Source: Flavobacteriales bacterium (lineage in GTDB: Bacteria > Bacteroidota > Bacteroidia > NS11-12g > UBA955). Taken from it: a stretch of 33,473 nt of DNA. Below are positions 33,355-33,473 of the stretch, one piece after another. The stretch's first letter is position 1. Every line of letters begins with the position of its first letter. Where the stretch lies: assembly GCA_002737705.1 (NCBI GenBank), contig NSIM01000018.1, forward strand, positions 1-33,473, read 5' to 3'. A program made the translations under genes and the position numbers. The notes beneath the pieces are model-generated. The model worked only from the letters and a program-made list of their open reading frames with translations, was not told where the DNA came from and made no database searches.

Positions 33355-33473
33355 TTGTTCCACTGTATTTGTAGACCCGGTCTTCGAGAGAAGTGATTTC
33401 TAGATTGAATACATACACATCCTGTTGGCATTCTGCACCATTGGCAGTTCCATCCCATCCCTTTAACATATCA
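33338..33473 (-). CDS. C-terminal end of a T9SS type B sorting-domain protein (partial)
   Basis: The last 44 codons of a gene that continues beyond the window. They contain KGWDGTANGAECQQDVYVF and end YSGTITLVR, the typical end of the gliding-motility-associated C-terminal domain (CHU_C, T9SS type B sorting signal): W-D-G-T-x-N-G, then D-V-Y-V, then G-x-I/V-T-L-x-R. The protein is therefore secreted to the cell surface or medium through the type IX system. The rest of the protein cannot be seen. It overlaps the end of the UMF1-type gene by 17 nt. Confidence 0.85.
   Translation of the reverse strand, partial: DMLKGWDGTANGAECQQDVYVFNLEITSLEDRVYKYSGTITLVR

Noticed and set aside
1-33473. CRISPR arrays, prophage genes, toxin-antitoxin pairs, restriction or other defence systems
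   Set aside because: No regularly spaced repeats, phage-like genes or recognisable defence domains were found; the only mobile-element trace is the IS remnant near 24 kb.

Overview
The window is a gene-dense, AT-rich stretch of a Bacteroidota chromosome, nearly all of it core metabolism and information processing. The phylum call rests on four things: a gliding-motility lipoprotein gene (gldB), the last 44 codons of a protein with a type IX secretion (T9SS) type B sorting domain at the right edge, DUF4372-type transposase remains, and repeated TAnnTTTG-like -7 elements, the promoter signature of this phylum, with little sign of strong Shine-Dalgarno sites. I cannot place it below phylum with confidence.

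Layout. 1-1870: a membrane glycosyltransferase overlapping rsmG (+). 1995-6276: alaS and pckA (-), each with its own -7 element. 6414-7812: a PAP2 phosphatase overlapping a lipoprotein MsrA (+). 7821-10289: a minus-strand run of a PaaI-type thioesterase, a SAM methyltransferase, an SDR oxidoreductase and a SUI1/YciH-like factor. 10317-15045: gldB (-) set head-to-head against an outer-membrane barrel gene, then nadE and an MFS transporter (+). 15149-17712: a small glucosaminidase-like secreted protein and dnaG (-). 17781-18977: an M20 amidohydrolase (+). 19106-23771: a three-gene operon (-) encoding a flavin/Fe-S NAD(P)H oxidoreductase and both subunits of a 2-oxoacid:ferredoxin oxidoreductase. 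23772-24232: an insertion-sequence scar with a tandem repeat, a perfect hairpin and the first part of a transposase. 24233-25872: a WaaE/KdtX-like glycosyltransferase and rnhB (+). 25944-28232: a large secreted protein with a TPR-like N-terminal part and a CAP-like C-terminal part. 28434-28515: tRNA-Leu(UAG). 28586-31961: tig-clpP-clpX. 32023-33354: a UMF1-type MFS transporter, overlapping at its end the convergent T9SS-cargo gene that leaves the window.

How the genes fit together. tig, clpP and clpX form a nascent-chain folding and degradation module. The korAB operon and pckA deal with 2-oxoacid and C4/C3 carbon flow; the flavoprotein probably links the oxidoreductase to the NAD(P)H pool. 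gldB, the neighbouring barrel protein and the sorting-domain protein belong to, or lie beside, the gliding/T9SS apparatus. I see no CRISPR array, phage, toxin-antitoxin or defence locus. The points most worth checking are the IS scar in front of the kor operon and its hairpin/promoter overlap, the head-to-head start sites of gldB and the barrel gene, probable leaderless mRNAs, and the TPR-CAP secreted protein.
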